This document shows, piece by piece, positions 7,029 to 15,373 of a stretch of DNA of 39,209 nucleotides. Source of the stretch: Akkermansia sp. (lineage in GTDB: Bacteria; Verrucomicrobiota; Verrucomicrobiia; Verrucomicrobiales; Akkermansiaceae); the NCBI GenBank assembly GCA_017435365.1, contig JAFSFD010000053.1, positions 1 to 39,209 on the forward strand, read 5' to 3'. The notes below the pieces were generated by a model. It was not told where the DNA came from and searched no databases. It saw nothing but the letters and a program-made list of their open reading frames with translations. Made by a program: the position numbers and the translations under genes. Within the stretch, counting starts at the first letter, position 1, and every line of letters begins with the position of its first letter.

Positions 7029-7048
7029 CGAAAATTCTAAAATTTTCG
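7029..7048. promoter_or_regulatory. Palindrome just upstream of the pckG promoter
   Basis: CGAAAATT, CTAA, AATTTTCG: a perfect 8-bp inverted repeat with a 4-bp centre, ending 2 bp before the -35 hexamer at 7051. It has no T-run and follows no close gene end, so it looks like a binding site for a dimeric regulator (activator position) rather than a terminator. The regulator is unknown. Confidence 0.5.
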
Positions 7049-7050
7049 TG

Positions 7051-7079
7051 TTGCAAGTTTACTAGTTGTGTGGTAATTT
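7051..7079 (+). promoter_or_regulatory. pckG promoter
   Basis: TTGCAA at 7051-7056, 17-nt spacer ending in TGTGG, TAATTT at 7074-7079. The ATG at 7089 is 9 nt beyond the -10, so the transcript is leaderless or has 2-3 nt of leader. Confidence 0.65.
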
Positions 7080-7088
7080 AGTGGCACC

Positions 7089-8933
7089 ATGATTACAGGT
7101 ACTACACACAAGAAGGCTGCTGAGTGGGTGGAGCAGATCCGCCAGCTCTGCAAACCCGATTCCGTCTACTGGTGCGACGGTTCCGAGGAAGAGAACACCA
7201 AGCTCTGCGACATGCTCGTGGAGAAAGGCACATACATCCGCCTGAACCCCGAGAAGCGCCCCGGCTGCTTCCTGGCTCGTTCTACTCCTTCTGACGTGGC
7301 CCGCGTAGAGGAACGCACATTCATCTGCTCTGAGAAGCAGGAGGACGCTGGTCCTACCAACAACTGGAAGTCCCCGGCTGAGATGCGCGCCATTCTCAAC
7401 CCCTTCCTCGATGGTTCCATGAAGGGCCGTACCATGTACGTGATTCCTTTCTGCATGGGCCCGCTGGATTCCCCCCTGGCCAAGATCGGTATCGAAATCA
7501 CCGACTCCGCCTACGTGGTGACCAACATGCGCATCATGACCATCATGGGCGAGAAGGTTCTCAAGCGCCTTGAGGACGAGGTGAACGGCGGCGGCAACCC
7601 CAAGCGTGACGGCTACGGCGACTTCGTGCCCTGCCTGCACACCGTGGGTGCTCCCCTCGAGCCCGGTCAGGAAGACGTGACCTGGCCCTGCAACAACGAA
7701 GAGAAGTACATCTGCCACTTCCCCGAGACCGGCGAGATCATCTCCTACGGTTCCGGTTACGGTGGTAACGCTCTGCTCGGCAAGAAGTGCCTTGCTCTGC
7801 GTATCGCTACCGGCATCGCCCGCAAGAACGGCTGGATGGCTGAGCACATGCTCATCCTCGGCATCACCGACCCCCAGGGCCGCAAGTCCTATGTGACCGG
7901 CGCATTCCCCTCCGCCTGCGGTAAGACCAACCTGGCCATGGTTGTGCCCCCGCCCGCACTGGCTGAGAAGGGCTGGAAGACCAGCATCATCGGCGACGAC
8001 ATCGCCTGGATCTGGCCCCACGAGGACGGCACCTTCCACGCCATCAACCCCGAGAACGGTTACTTCGGTGTGGCTCCCGGCACCTCCTACAAGTCCAACC
8101 CCATCGCCATGGACACCATCAAGGAGAACATCATCTTCACCAACGTGGGTCTGACCGATGACGGTGACGTGTGGTGGGAAGGTATGGACGGCGAGGCTCC
8201 TGCCCACGCCATCGACTGGCAGGGCAATGACTGGACTCCCGACTGCGGCCGCAAGTGCGCTCACCCGAACAGCCGCTTCACCGCTCCGGCTTCCCAGTGC
8301 CCCACGCTCGACCCCGAGTACTACAACCCCGAGGGTGTGTCCATCAGCGCATTCCTCTTCGGTGGCCGCCGCGCTACCACCATGCCGCTTGTATTCCAGT
8401 CCAAGGATTGGAACCACGGCGTGTACGTGGGTGCTACCATGGGCTCTGAGATGACCGCCGCTGCCTTCGGCCAGATTGGCCAGGTGCGTCGCGACCCGAT
8501 GGCCATGAAGCCCTTCATTGGTTACAATGTGGGTGACTACTGGCAGCACTGGCTGGACATGGGCACCAAGACCTGCGCTTGCAAGCTGCCCAAGATCTTC
8601 AACGTGAACTGGTTCCGCAAGGACGCCGAGGGCAACTTCGTGTGGCCCGGCTTCGGCGACAACATGCGCGTGCTCGACTGGGTGCTTCGCCGCTGCCGCG
8701 GTGAGGTGGACGGTGTGGAGACCGTGCTTGGTATCTCCCCCGCCTTCGAGGAACTTGACACCGATGGTCTCAAGGGCTACGACAAGGCTGCATTCGAGAC
8801 GAACATGACCATCTCCGCTTCCGAGTGGAAGGCCGAGCTCGAATCCCAGACTGAGCTGTTCAACACGGTGGGCGACAAGCTGCCCGCCGAGCTTGAGGCC
8901 CAGCGCCAGGCTATGCTCGCTAAGTTCAACTAA
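7089..8933 (+). CDS. pckG: Phosphoenolpyruvate carboxykinase (GTP)
   Basis: A 614-residue protein of normal length for the GTP-dependent family. It interconverts oxaloacetate plus GTP with phosphoenolpyruvate, CO2 and GDP in the cytoplasm, linking the C4-acid pool with glycolysis or gluconeogenesis; in fermenters it can run in the carboxylating direction. Visible signatures: [12 protein letters not shown] near residues 220-232, the P-loop FPSACGKTN (about 273-281) with the hyper-reactive Cys typical of the GTP enzymes, the kinase-2 motif [17 protein letters not shown], and NSRFTAP. Codon use is strongly biased to C-ending codons, as expected of a highly expressed gene; this also creates a 495-codon antisense frame that is not a gene. 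It has its own promoter and a strong terminator. Confidence 0.97.
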   Translation: MITGTTHKKAAEWVEQIRQLCKPDSVYWCDGSEEENTKLCDMLVEKGTYIRLNPEKRPGCFLARSTPSDVARVEERTFICSEKQEDAGPTNNWKSPAEMRAILNPFLDGSMKGRTMYVIPFCMGPLDSPLAKIGIEITDSAYVVTNMRIMTIMGEKVLKRLEDEVNGGGNPKRDGYGDFVPCLHTVGAPLEPGQEDVTWPCNNEEKYICHFPETGEIISYGSGYGGNALLGKKCLALRIATGIARKNGWMAEHMLILGITDPQGRKSYVTGAFPSACGKTNLAMVVPPPALAEKGWKTSIIGDDIAWIWPHEDGTFHAINPENGYFGVAPGTSYKSNPIAMDTIKENIIFTNVGLTDDGDVWWEGMDGEAPAHAIDWQGNDWTPDCGRKCAHPNSRFTAPASQCPTLDPEYYNPEGVSISAFLFGGRRATTMPLVFQSKDWNHGVYVGATMGSEMTAAAFGQIGQVRRDPMAMKPFIGYNVGDYWQHWLDMGTKTCACKLPKIFNVNWFRKDAEGNFVWPGFGDNMRVLDWVLRRCRGEVDGVETVLGISPAFEELDTDGLKGYDKAAFETNMTISASEWKAELESQTELFNTVGDKLPAELEAQRQAMLAKFN

Positions 8934-8961
8934 AGCGAACGCCAGCTGAAAAGCTCAACAC

Positions 8962-8999
8962 AATCCGCCGCCTTTCCCAGTGAAGGGCGGCGGATTTTT
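8962..8999 (+). terminator. Terminator of pckG
   Basis: An 11-bp stem (AATCCGCCGCC at 8962-8972 with GGCGGCGGATT at 8986-8996) followed by TTT after the stem's own TT, 28 bp past the pckG stop. Confidence 0.9.
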
Positions 9000-9048
9000 G
9001 CCTGGCGGCACATACGGGACAGCGAAAAGTTCGAGCTCAGCGCCAGAT

Positions 9049-9136
9049 AAATTGATGTTTGTCGTTGTCGGGGCACGGGACTTCAGTCCCGAAATAACGG
9101 TGCTTCCAATCGGGACTGAAGTCCCGTGCTCCGACA
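9049..9136. repeat. REPIN-like palindromic repeat, copy 1
   Basis: Two inverted arms, 9069-9091 and 9111-9133, each containing its own small palindrome CGGGACT-TC-AGTCCCG (right arm CGGGACT-GA-AGTCCCG). The right arm, read on the minus strand, begins GGAGCAC, and GGAG is a typical 5' head of REP sequences. On the left the repeat is extended by AAATTGATGTTTGTCGTT (9049-9066), which reappears inverted beside copy 2 at 17825-17842. The form (two REPs head to head, in an intergenic gap) fits a REPIN mobilised by a RAYT transposase; no such transposase is in the window. The rest of the 8934-9289 gap holds the pckG terminator and no gene. Confidence 0.8.
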
Positions 9137-9289
9137 GAGTTCCCCCACAAATTCTGATTTATCAAGCAGGGGGCTTCTTCATTTCAATTGCTTACAGAAC
9201 CTTAGGGGCTCACGTGGCGAGGTGGAGTATTCCGCAGGTTTCCGGGCTTGATTCGGTAGCAGATATATGATACGCTGATGCCGGTTGAT

Positions 9290-9697
9290 ATGAAGAAGAT
9301 ATTAGCATCAGTAATGTTGGGTTCTCTCTTGACATCGTGTGGTGTGTTTTCATCCGATCCGATGGCAACGCCAGCTCCTCCTGAGGTACAGCAGGCCCTG
9401 GTATTGGAGCATGAAGCAACCATCAGACGCACGCAGACCGATTTTCCCAAGGCTTTGAAGGGAGGCCCCGGTTTCACCCGCGACACAGCCTGGCAAGTCC
9501 TGATAAAGGATCGATTTGCCGTGTCGATTCAATACCTGGTGCTGGGGCGCCTGGGGCTCGGCGAACACCAACTGCAGACCCTGGTCGTGGAGAACGGTCG
9601 CTGCTACGATATGCACCTCATTGAGGTAGAACACGGCGGTAAACATTACGCGGTCGAACAGTGGTTTGATATCACGCCTTATTTCAATGCTCATTAA
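9290..9697 (+). CDS. Lipoprotein of unknown function
   Basis: A 135-residue protein. The ATG at 9290 is taken because it gives MKKILASVMLGSLLTSC, a textbook lipoprotein signal with Cys at residue 17; an upstream ATG at 9278 only adds MPVD. The mature protein begins with a Pro/Ala-rich linker and has a compact alpha/beta body (FAVSIQYLVLGRLGLGEHQL and HGGKHYAVEQWFDITPYF). The next exported-protein gene starts 9 bp after its stop, so they form a pair. No family recognised. Confidence 0.75.
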   Translation: MKKILASVMLGSLLTSCGVFSSDPMATPAPPEVQQALVLEHEATIRRTQTDFPKALKGGPGFTRDTAWQVLIKDRFAVSIQYLVLGRLGLGEHQLQTLVVENGRCYDMHLIEVEHGGKHYAVEQWFDITPYFNAH

Positions 9698-9706
9698 TGC
9701 CTGACC

Positions 9707-10414
9707 ATGGTGCGTTGTTTCATTGCTTTTGCCTTGTTTGCCTGCAATCTTACGGCGGCACCTCTTTTTCTTCCGGAGCCACTGGTGATGGAATCTGCGG
9801 CGGAGCAGAAAGCTAACATCGAGAGAAATCAGCAACTGCTGACGAAATTGCAACGCGCGGCCAGGGATTGCGTGGCCATGCGGCTGGTCATGACCGAATC
9901 CGCTGCGGCCCGGGTACGGCGCCCGGTTGAAATGGCCCGCTTGTCACCTCACGAGCAGCAACAGATGAAAGTTCTCATCTCCCGGCTACAGGCAATCAAG
10001 ACAGCACCGGCCGGTGATTTCGCCCTTCCTCACGTTGTACGCCTTGAATTACTGGGCCCCGGGGATAAGGTACTGGGCTATATCGACTACATGGACGCTG
10101 CTCCCGATGGTATGGTAAGTGCCCAAGGCTATGCTGCGGGTTCCCGCTTCCGGCTGGCCGGTGCGGATGCCACGGCCTGGCACCTGCTGATGCGCGCCGA
10201 GCATGCACGGCAGATTGCCGCAAACCCGGCTCCCACGCGCTTGCGCAGCCGCGCTCCGCAGCCATACAAAGAGCCCTTGCCGCCAGAGCCCGACACCACT
10301 CCGGCATTTGACCCGCATGCAGGTGAGTATTTCCACTACAACTGCAAGGACAAGCACCACGGGCATAAGCACAAGAAGACAAATCACTACTGCGACCATC
10401 CGCAGAAAGATTAG
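9707..10414 (+). CDS. Exported protein with His/Lys-rich C-terminus
   Basis: A 235-residue protein with a signal peptide (MVRCFIAFALFACNLTAAP). The body is helical near residues 30-95 and then has a beta-rich part (LPHVVRLELLGPGDKVLGYI). A proline-rich linker leads to a tail that ends FDPHAGEYFHYNCKDKHHG, HKHKKTNHYCDHPQKD. That tail has eight His and two Cys in about 32 residues, suggesting metal binding in the periplasm or at the surface. Nine bp separate it from the lipoprotein gene, implying one transcript. Family not recognised; the metal role is inference from composition. Confidence 0.72.
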   Translation: MVRCFIAFALFACNLTAAPLFLPEPLVMESAAEQKANIERNQQLLTKLQRAARDCVAMRLVMTESAAARVRRPVEMARLSPHEQQQMKVLISRLQAIKTAPAGDFALPHVVRLELLGPGDKVLGYIDYMDAAPDGMVSAQGYAAGSRFRLAGADATAWHLLMRAEHARQIAANPAPTRLRSRAPQPYKEPLPPEPDTTPAFDPHAGEYFHYNCKDKHHGHKHKKTNHYCDHPQKD

Positions 10415-10434
10415 ACATTTCTGTCTTCCCGGAC

Positions 10435-10463
10435 TTGCAATTGCACGCCGGCTTTGCTATGAT
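10435..10463 (+). promoter_or_regulatory. Promoter for the 10471 gene and ybaK
   Basis: TTGCAA at 10435-10440, 17-nt spacer, TATGAT at 10458-10463. Seven bases separate the -10 from the ATG at 10471, which predicts a leaderless mRNA and rules out the in-frame TTG and ATG codons at 10435, 10459 and 10462, all of which lie within the promoter. Confidence 0.75.
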
Positions 10464-10470
10464 GCAGAGC

Positions 10471-11031
10471 ATGCAGAACATCATCAGCACCACAGAGCCG
10501 GTCATCAGCCGGCTCACCCATGAATGGTACGGGAAGCCAGTGAATGCGCCCGTGGAATTCAGCTTCACCCTGGAGGGGGATTTCCTGGTGTTCCGGGCGG
10601 CGCAGCCAGCGCCGGTTTCGATTCATCCGGAGGCTGTTCCCGGCATGTTCAAGGAAGAACTCTGGATGTACGACACGGCAGAATTCTTCGTGGCAGATGC
10701 CGAGGGTAAGCATTACGTGGAGTTCAACCTCTGCCCGAACGGTGCCTGGTGGGCATGCGCATTCGGCGGGCCTCGCGAGCCCCTGGCCGGAGCCGGCGTG
10801 CCGGAAGGTGTGGAAACCACGGGCAGTGTGACTCCCGCAGGGTGGGGCTGCTCCGCGCGTCTGCCGCTGGCCTGGCTGCGCAGCGTCGGGATAGATGTGC
10901 AGAATTGCCGCCTGGCCGCCACCTGCATCCTCAACAGCCCGGATTACCACTTCTGCACCACGTCCGATGATTTGAGCGGCGAGCCGGATTTCCACCGTCC
11001 CTGGAGCTGGCCCATTGCCAGGATACAATAA
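10471..11031 (+). CDS. CBM9/DOMON-like domain protein
   Basis: A 186-residue protein. The start is set by the promoter. The body resembles the carbohydrate-binding family 9 / DOMON-like beta-sandwich seen in many PVC and Bacteroidetes proteins: FSFTLEGDFLVFRAAQPAPV, then ELWMYDTAEFFVAD, YVEFNLCPNGAWWACAF, and a late WGCSARLPLAWL. In this family the middle part holds conserved aromatic residues of the sugar site. There is no signal peptide, so the protein appears cytoplasmic, which is odd for a carbohydrate-binding fold. ybaK follows after one base. Family call is by motif pattern only. Confidence 0.65.
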   Translation: MQNIISTTEPVISRLTHEWYGKPVNAPVEFSFTLEGDFLVFRAAQPAPVSIHPEAVPGMFKEELWMYDTAEFFVADAEGKHYVEFNLCPNGAWWACAFGGPREPLAGAGVPEGVETTGSVTPAGWGCSARLPLAWLRSVGIDVQNCRLAATCILNSPDYHFCTTSDDLSGEPDFHRPWSWPIARIQ

Positions 11032-11032
11032 G

Positions 11033-11530
11033 ATGGCCGCGCCCTCATCCATCAAGACGAACGTGATGCGGCTGCTGGAGCAGAAAAAGGTGCCGTATCA
11101 GCATTTTACCTACGAGTCAGAAGGTGCTGTCTCCGGGCTGGAAGTAGCAGAGCTGCTGGGGCAGGAGCCCGCGCAGGTATTCAAGACACTGGTAACCACC
11201 GGCCGCAGCGGGGCTCACTATGTTTTTGTGATTCCCGTGGGCGCTGGGCTGGAGCTGAAGAAAGCGGCCAGGGCAGTCGGCGAAAAATCGCTGGAGATGC
11301 TCAAACAGAAAGACCTGCTCCCGCTCACAGGCTATGTGCATGGAGGCTGCTCGCCCATTGGCATGAAGAAGCCATTCCGCACCACGATTGACGCAACTGC
11401 TGCCAATTTTGAATCTATCATCTTCTCCGGCGGCCGCATAGGCCTGCAGGTGCAGGTCTCGCTTTCCGGCCTGGCAAAGCTGGTGCGCTACCAACTGGCA
11501 GATGTCATTACCGACCTGATTCACCATTAG
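11033..11530 (+). CDS. ybaK: Cys-tRNA(Pro)/aminoacyl-tRNA deacylase, YbaK/EbsC family
   Basis: A 165-residue protein of normal family length. It hydrolyses mischarged Cys-tRNA(Pro) as a free-standing editing enzyme in the cytoplasm. Visible family pattern: KTNVMRLLEQKKVPYQHF at the N-terminus, QVFKTLVTTG, FVIPVGAGLELKKAARAVG, the TGYVHGGCSPIGMKK signature (substrate-pocket loop), TTIDATAANFESI and FSGGRIGLQVQVSLSGL. The ATG at 11033 lies one base after the previous stop, so translation is coupled to the CBM9-like gene. Its last 4 bases overlap the end of the convergent membrane-protein gene. Confidence 0.92.
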   Translation: MAAPSSIKTNVMRLLEQKKVPYQHFTYESEGAVSGLEVAELLGQEPAQVFKTLVTTGRSGAHYVFVIPVGAGLELKKAARAVGEKSLEMLKQKDLLPLTGYVHGGCSPIGMKKPFRTTIDATAANFESIIFSGGRIGLQVQVSLSGLAKLVRYQLADVITDLIHH

Positions 11531-11901
11531 GCCAGCAGCACGATTCCCCAGCCTATGAACAGCGCTGCCAGCGTGTAGAAGAGCAGCGAGAGCACGCCTG
11601 CCAGCCAGGTGCGGGGCCAGCTGAGCATCTGCACCACCCGCGATACCGCCATGATGCAGAGTAGAATCCCGGAAAGCTGGAAGGTCAGATTCATGGCGAG
11701 GGGCGTCTGCAGTTGCTCTGCGGCAAAGCTGGTGAGCATGGAAAGAACTGAAGCAAGCACCAATGCGAGCAGCCCACCCAGCATGGCCTCTTTCGGCCGC
11801 CGCAGATTATCAGCCAGATAGAGAGCTCCCGAGAAAGCCACCCAGGTCAGAATGCAGTAAAGCATGACCACCCATATTTCTTGTATGCCGGAAGGAATCA
11901 T
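11527..11901 (-). CDS. Small polytopic membrane protein, unknown function
   Basis: A 124-residue protein with four likely transmembrane helices: about residues 9-29 (VVMLYCILTWVAFSGALYLA), 40-60 (LGGLLALVLASVLSMLTSFA), 68-90 and 98-122 (TWLAGVLSLLFYTLAALFIG). Little soluble sequence. It overlaps ybaK tail to tail by 4 bp. No family recognised. Confidence 0.75.
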   Translation of the reverse strand: MIPSGIQEIWVVMLYCILTWVAFSGALYLADNLRRPKEAMLGGLLALVLASVLSMLTSFAAEQLQTPLAMNLTFQLSGILLCIMAVSRVVQMLSWPRTWLAGVLSLLFYTLAALFIGWGIVLLA

Positions 11902-11949
11902 AGCAAAGGGGATGACCCCATTCCGGAGACGGGTGTTCGGTGATTGTTT

Positions 11950-12384
11950 TTAGTGCCGGATGCGGCGCACGCTGAGCCCATGGGCTGTATCGCGGAAAAT
12001 CTCCAGCGTTGTGCCCCCGCGCACCGGGGTGGCAATGACGGCAAAAGATGCATCCGGGCTCACGCGGATTCGGTCAGCCCGCGGCATGAGCAACTCTTTG
12101 ACAGCAGCTTCGGGGCTTCCGGATTCGCAGGGAGCGGTAAGCACCAGCACCAGAGATTCCACCGTAGGCTCCATCCCCGCCTGCCGGAGCAAATCACAGA
12201 GAGCATCTGCCACGCACTCCAGCACGGCGCCGTTGCGCTCGCGCTGCCCCATCAGCTCCGTTTCCAGAGCCCACATCTCCTCGTTCGGCAGAATCTCGCG
12301 CTGCAGCACAGGCAGCGCATCTGCCGCGCAGACCGGAATCAGGGCTGCCAGACCAAGAAGGATGGAGAGCAGGGGTGTTTTCAT
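11950..12384 (-). CDS. Secreted protein of unknown function
   Basis: A 144-residue protein. The ATG at 12384 is preferred over the frame's first start (12429) because it opens a signal peptide, [20 protein letters not shown], cleaved about residue 21. The mature part has a helical region ([19 protein letters not shown] and [14 protein letters not shown], two cysteines) and a beta-rich C-terminus ([20 protein letters not shown]). It is divergent from xerC, whose start lies 91 bp away. No family recognised. Confidence 0.72.
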   Translation of the reverse strand: MKTPLLSILLGLAALIPVCAADALPVLQREILPNEEMWALETELMGQRERNGAVLECVADALCDLLRQAGMEPTVESLVLVLTAPCESGSPEAAVKELLMPRADRIRVSPDASFAVIATPVRGGTTLEIFRDTAHGLSVRRIRH

Positions 12385-12439
12385 ATGTTGCGGTGGCAAC
12401 ATAGTGCCATGCCCGCGCAGCGGTGTCAATGATATTTCC

Positions 12440-12468
12440 TTGTTTCAGAGCGGGGAATGTGATAAAAC
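12440..12468 (+). promoter_or_regulatory. xerC promoter
   Basis: TTGTTT at 12440-12445, 17-nt spacer, TAAAAC at 12463-12468; the GTG start at 12476 follows after 7 nt, predicting a leaderless mRNA. Confidence 0.6.
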
Positions 12469-12475
12469 AAGGGGC

Positions 12476-13405
12476 GTGATACCTCCGGATACAGAGCTCG
12501 ATTCGGTTGCGTTCCGCTTCCTGGATTATCTGGAAACGGAACGCAACGCCTCACCGCGCACGGTGGAGGCGTATCACCGCTCCCTGGTGTTATTCCGCCG
12601 CTGGGCCGGTGAGCAGTTTGCTGCCTGGGAACAATGCGAGGCCGATATTTTCCGCGCCTGGCTGTATGAGGCTCTGAATGAAGAACTGAAGCCCTCCACC
12701 ATCCGCCTGCGTTTTGCGGCGCTGCGTTCCTTTTATGAATACCTGATGCGTCGCGAAGGGCTGCAGGCCAGCCCGCTGGCAGAGGTGAGCCTGCCGCGCG
12801 CGGCGCAGAGCCTGCCGGTGCATCTATCCCTGCACCAGATGGAAGAGCTGCTCGCGCTGCCGCTGCGGCTCCCGGCCGATAAGAAAAGCCCGCCCTGGCT
12901 TCCATACCGGGATGCGGCCATCCTGGAGCTTTTCTACTCCTGCGGCATGCGCCTGAGCGAGCTGGTGGGGCTGAATGCTGACTCCCTGCGCCCCGGGGAG
13001 AACTGCATCCGCGTGCTGGGCAAAGGGCGTAAGCTGCGCCTGGTGCCGGTGGGCGATTACGCACGGGAGGCCGTGGACCGCTACCGGGAGATGGCCGGAG
13101 TGCAGGGGGATGAGCCGCTGTTCATCAGCCGGCTGGGGCGGCGCATGAGTTGCCGCAGTGTGCAGCTCATGCTGGATAAGTACCTGCAGAGCTCCGATTT
13201 GCCCTTTCACATATCGCCGCACAAACTGCGCCACACCTTCGCCACGCACCTGCTGGATGCCGGGGCCGATTTACGGGCCGTGCAGGAACTCCTTGGCCAC
13301 AGCTCCCTGGCCACCACGCAGATATACACACATGTGACCAAGACCCGTATGCAGCAGGTTTATCGCCAGGCGCACCCCCGCGCCGGCTGGGAGGAGGAGA
13401 ATTGA
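12476..13405 (+). CDS. xerC: Tyrosine recombinase XerC/XerD
   Basis: A 309-residue protein, normal length. The frame is open far upstream, but the GTG at 12476 matches the family N-terminus and the promoter. Domain order: N-terminal SAM-like core-binding domain (about 6-95, [20 protein letters not shown]) and catalytic domain (about 115-300). All catalytic residues are visible: Arg159 (SCGMRLSEL), Lys183 (LGKGRK), His249 and Arg252 ([12 protein letters not shown]), His275 (LLGHSS) and the nucleophile Tyr284 (TTQIYTHV). These enzymes resolve chromosome dimers at dif with FtsK. XerC rather than XerD is a provisional label. It is convergent with the 13409 gene, 3 bp apart. Confidence 0.9.
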   Translation: MIPPDTELDSVAFRFLDYLETERNASPRTVEAYHRSLVLFRRWAGEQFAAWEQCEADIFRAWLYEALNEELKPSTIRLRFAALRSFYEYLMRREGLQASPLAEVSLPRAAQSLPVHLSLHQMEELLALPLRLPADKKSPPWLPYRDAAILELFYSCGMRLSELVGLNADSLRPGENCIRVLGKGRKLRLVPVGDYAREAVDRYREMAGVQGDEPLFISRLGRRMSCRSVQLMLDKYLQSSDLPFHISPHKLRHTFATHLLDAGADLRAVQELLGHSSLATTQIYTHVTKTRMQQVYRQAHPRAGWEEEN

Positions 13406-13408
13406 CGC

Positions 13409-14302
13409 TTAATCGTTTTCGCGGCTGATGTACTCCTTTATTCCGGTGGTGGGGAAGCGGAGGTCGTTGCGGAGGAAGGGGCGGAGGTATTTGAGGGCAC
13501 GTTCGCGGGAGCCGAAGAGCTGCTCCGGGCTCAGCCGCTGCTCAGCAGGAACCTGGAGCTTGTTCTGCAGCACCATCAGCAGGCAGCGCACAGAGGGGGA
13601 GCGGTGGCGTTCCTCCTCATACAACCGGCGGCCCAGCTCCCATGCTTCCTGCTCGCGTCCGCGGATGCGGCACAGGTTATAGAACTCCCAGCGCTTGTAC
13701 ATGGGCGAAGCACCCAGCTCCACCGCGCGGCGGTAATCCTCCACCGCGCGGGTAAAATTGGTGCGGCGTGCCAGGTCCTCATCGAAAGCTCCCAGTTCCA
13801 GCCAGAGCAGGGCACTCTGCGGGTTATTGGCCAGCCCCTCCTGAAGGAAGTTTTCCGCGGCATCCAGGTAATCCTTGCGGAGCACGGCGCGGGCATGCGC
13901 ATCAAGCTGCTCATCCTGATTCACCCAGGCTACGGCGTTCTTTGCCATATCGCGGGCAGCGCGAATCCAGTAATTCACACGGTGGGGGCAAAGGGTGGTC
14001 ACCTGCTCCCAGCGGCGGCGGGCGCGGGGCCAGTCCTGCTGCAACCAGGCATTAGTCGCGTCTACGCAGAGCATTTCGGCCGCAAAGGTGCGCAGTCCCC
14101 CCAGCCCGAACAAGGCCAGCTGCTGGGAAAGCGCATCAGTACGCTCAAAATCCGGCGGCGGCAGCTTCAGCTGTGCCGCTTTTTCCTGCTGCTGCAGATG
14201 CAGTCGGAGCGGCTGCAGGCACCAGCCGGCAGCCGCAAGCAGGAGCAGGGCCCCGGCATAGCGGAGCCCCAGGCGCAGGGGACTGGTCGGATTTGCCATC
14301 AT
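13409..14302 (-). CDS. Membrane-anchored TPR-like protein
   Basis: A 297-residue protein starting ATGATG at 14302. An N-terminal transmembrane segment (about 12-30, LRYAGALLLLAAAGWCLQPL) is followed by a helical body with TPR-type spacing: WLQQDWPRARRRWEQVTTLC, YLDAAENFLQEGLANNPQSA and TRAVEDYRRAVELGASP. TPR arrays bind protein partners; a single anchored array suggests a scaffold in the periplasm. Its start overlaps the panE stop by 4 bp (ATGA), so translation is coupled to panE. No specific family recognised. Confidence 0.78.
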   Translation of the reverse strand: MMANPTSPLRLGLRYAGALLLLAAAGWCLQPLRLHLQQQEKAAQLKLPPPDFERTDALSQQLALFGLGGLRTFAAEMLCVDATNAWLQQDWPRARRRWEQVTTLCPHRVNYWIRAARDMAKNAVAWVNQDEQLDAHARAVLRKDYLDAAENFLQEGLANNPQSALLWLELGAFDEDLARRTNFTRAVEDYRRAVELGASPMYKRWEFYNLCRIRGREQEAWELGRRLYEEERHRSPSVRCLLMVLQNKLQVPAEQRLSPEQLFGSRERALKYLRPFLRNDLRFPTTGIKEYISREND

Positions 14303-15216
14303 GTGAGGTTCAGGCGGGCGCGGATATCAGCTGCCAGTTTATCCCAATGAGGCACCACCGCACCGGCAGCGTGGGCGCGCTCCAGTGTGCTGCCCCATAT
14401 GGCATCATACTCCACCGGACGGCCGCGCAGGAAGTCCACCGCGCTGCTGGGGACGAACTCGCCCATGATGCGCGTGCGCTCCATCTGGCGGTGAACAATG
14501 TCCAGCGGCAGGGGGAATCCCCGCTTTTCTGCGGCCTGGCACACTTCCTCCATGATGGCGCGGGCGCGCTCATCCTCTCCCGGCAAGGTGAAGAGTTTTT
14601 TCACACTGATTCCCCCGTGAGCCACGCAGAGCCCGTTGAAGGGGATATTCCATGTAAGCTTGCACCACTGAATCTGCTCTGCGTGGTCAAATGCGGTGGA
14701 AACGATGTGCGCCTGCTCAAACAGGGACGCCAATTCACGCGCCCGGGCGGAACCCGCCGCCGAGCTCACGAAGGGAGCAAACTGGATGTCGCCGCCCTCC
14801 AGATGGCGGATTTTGCCGGGTTCATCCATCATGCAGCACACGAAGCACAGGCCGATGTACACCCGCTCCGCCGGAACAAAGGCGGAAATAGCCTCGGCAT
14901 TTCCCATACCGTTCTGGAAGGTGAGCACCTCCGTATGTTCCCCCACCAGGGCGGGCAGGAAATTGGCCAGCTGGTCGTTGCTGGTGGTTTTCCAGCACAC
15001 AATCACCAGATCCACCGGGCCGCATTCCTCTGCCTTGCGGCACACCTGCACCTGTGGCAGGTGAATATCTCCATGCACGCTCTCCACATGCAGCCCCTCG
15101 GCACGCAGAGGTTCATACACCGAGCGGCCGATAAAGCACACCTCGTGCCCGGCTTCAGCCAGGCGGGCGCCGTAGTAGCACCCCAGTGCACCTGCTCCCA
15201 ATATGGCGGTTTTCAT
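14299..15216 (-). CDS. panE: 2-dehydropantoate 2-reductase
   Basis: A 305-residue protein, typical length. It reduces ketopantoate to pantoate with NADPH in the pantothenate/CoA pathway. N-terminal Rossmann motif MKTAILGAGALGCYYGARLA (GxGxxG), FIGR after strand 2 as in NADPH-binding members, GMGNAEAISAFV, and the catalytic-lysine region WCKLTWNIPFNGLC with its following Asn; the conserved C-terminal Glu/Ser region follows. The start is set at 15216: the ATG at 15222 abuts the -10 box and would fall upstream of the transcription start. The TPR-like gene follows with an ATGA overlap. Confidence 0.9.
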   Translation of the reverse strand: MKTAILGAGALGCYYGARLAEAGHEVCFIGRSVYEPLRAEGLHVESVHGDIHLPQVQVCRKAEECGPVDLVIVCWKTTSNDQLANFLPALVGEHTEVLTFQNGMGNAEAISAFVPAERVYIGLCFVCCMMDEPGKIRHLEGGDIQFAPFVSSAAGSARARELASLFEQAHIVSTAFDHAEQIQWCKLTWNIPFNGLCVAHGGISVKKLFTLPGEDERARAIMEEVCQAAEKRGFPLPLDIVHRQMERTRIMGEFVPSSAVDFLRGRPVEYDAIWGSTLERAHAAGAVVPHWDKLAADIRARLNLT

Positions 15217-15222
15217 GCCCAT

Positions 15223-15251
15223 AGACTAGCATTTACGCCACTTTTTGGCAA
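15223..15251 (-). promoter_or_regulatory. panE promoter
   Basis: On the minus strand TTGCCA (15251-15246), 17-nt spacer, TAGTCT (15228-15223). The second in-frame ATG, at 15216, is 6 nt past the -10, consistent with a leaderless transcript. Confidence 0.55.
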
Positions 15252-15279
15252 TAAAAAAGCCAGTACACACACTTTTGCC

Positions 15280-15308
15280 TTGCATTCTCAGGATAAAAAC
15301 AGTATTTA
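15280..15308 (+). promoter_or_regulatory. Promoter of the small basic protein gene
   Basis: TTGCAT at 15280-15285, 17-nt spacer, TATTTA at 15303-15308. Transcription would begin near 15315, leaving a leader of about 60 nt, much longer than for other genes here. The leader contains an 8-bp hairpin (GGGCGGGC at 15329-15336 with GCCTGCCC at 15343-15350, one G-T pair) that could be a control element. Confidence 0.45.
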
Positions 15309-15373
15309 AGAGTCACTTATATCAACCCGGGCGGGCCTGTTTGCCTGCCCTACAAACACACAACAGAACCACC

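Noticed and set aside
7062..8549. 495-codon frame antisense to pckG
   Set aside because: Results from the strong C-ending codon bias of pckG; repetitive His/Gly/Val composition.
9264..9271. TATATGAT as a -10 for the 9290 lipoprotein gene
   Set aside because: A fair -10 match, but no -35 at 16-18 nt and two possible start codons, so not listed as a promoter.
11960..12475. Long N-terminal extension of the xerC frame
   Set aside because: The frame is open upstream, but the extension lacks similarity to recombinases, overlaps the oppositely oriented secreted-protein gene, and precedes the xerC promoter.
15329..15350. Leader hairpin as a transcription terminator
   Set aside because: Followed by TACAAAC rather than a T-run, so it is noted as a leader element only.
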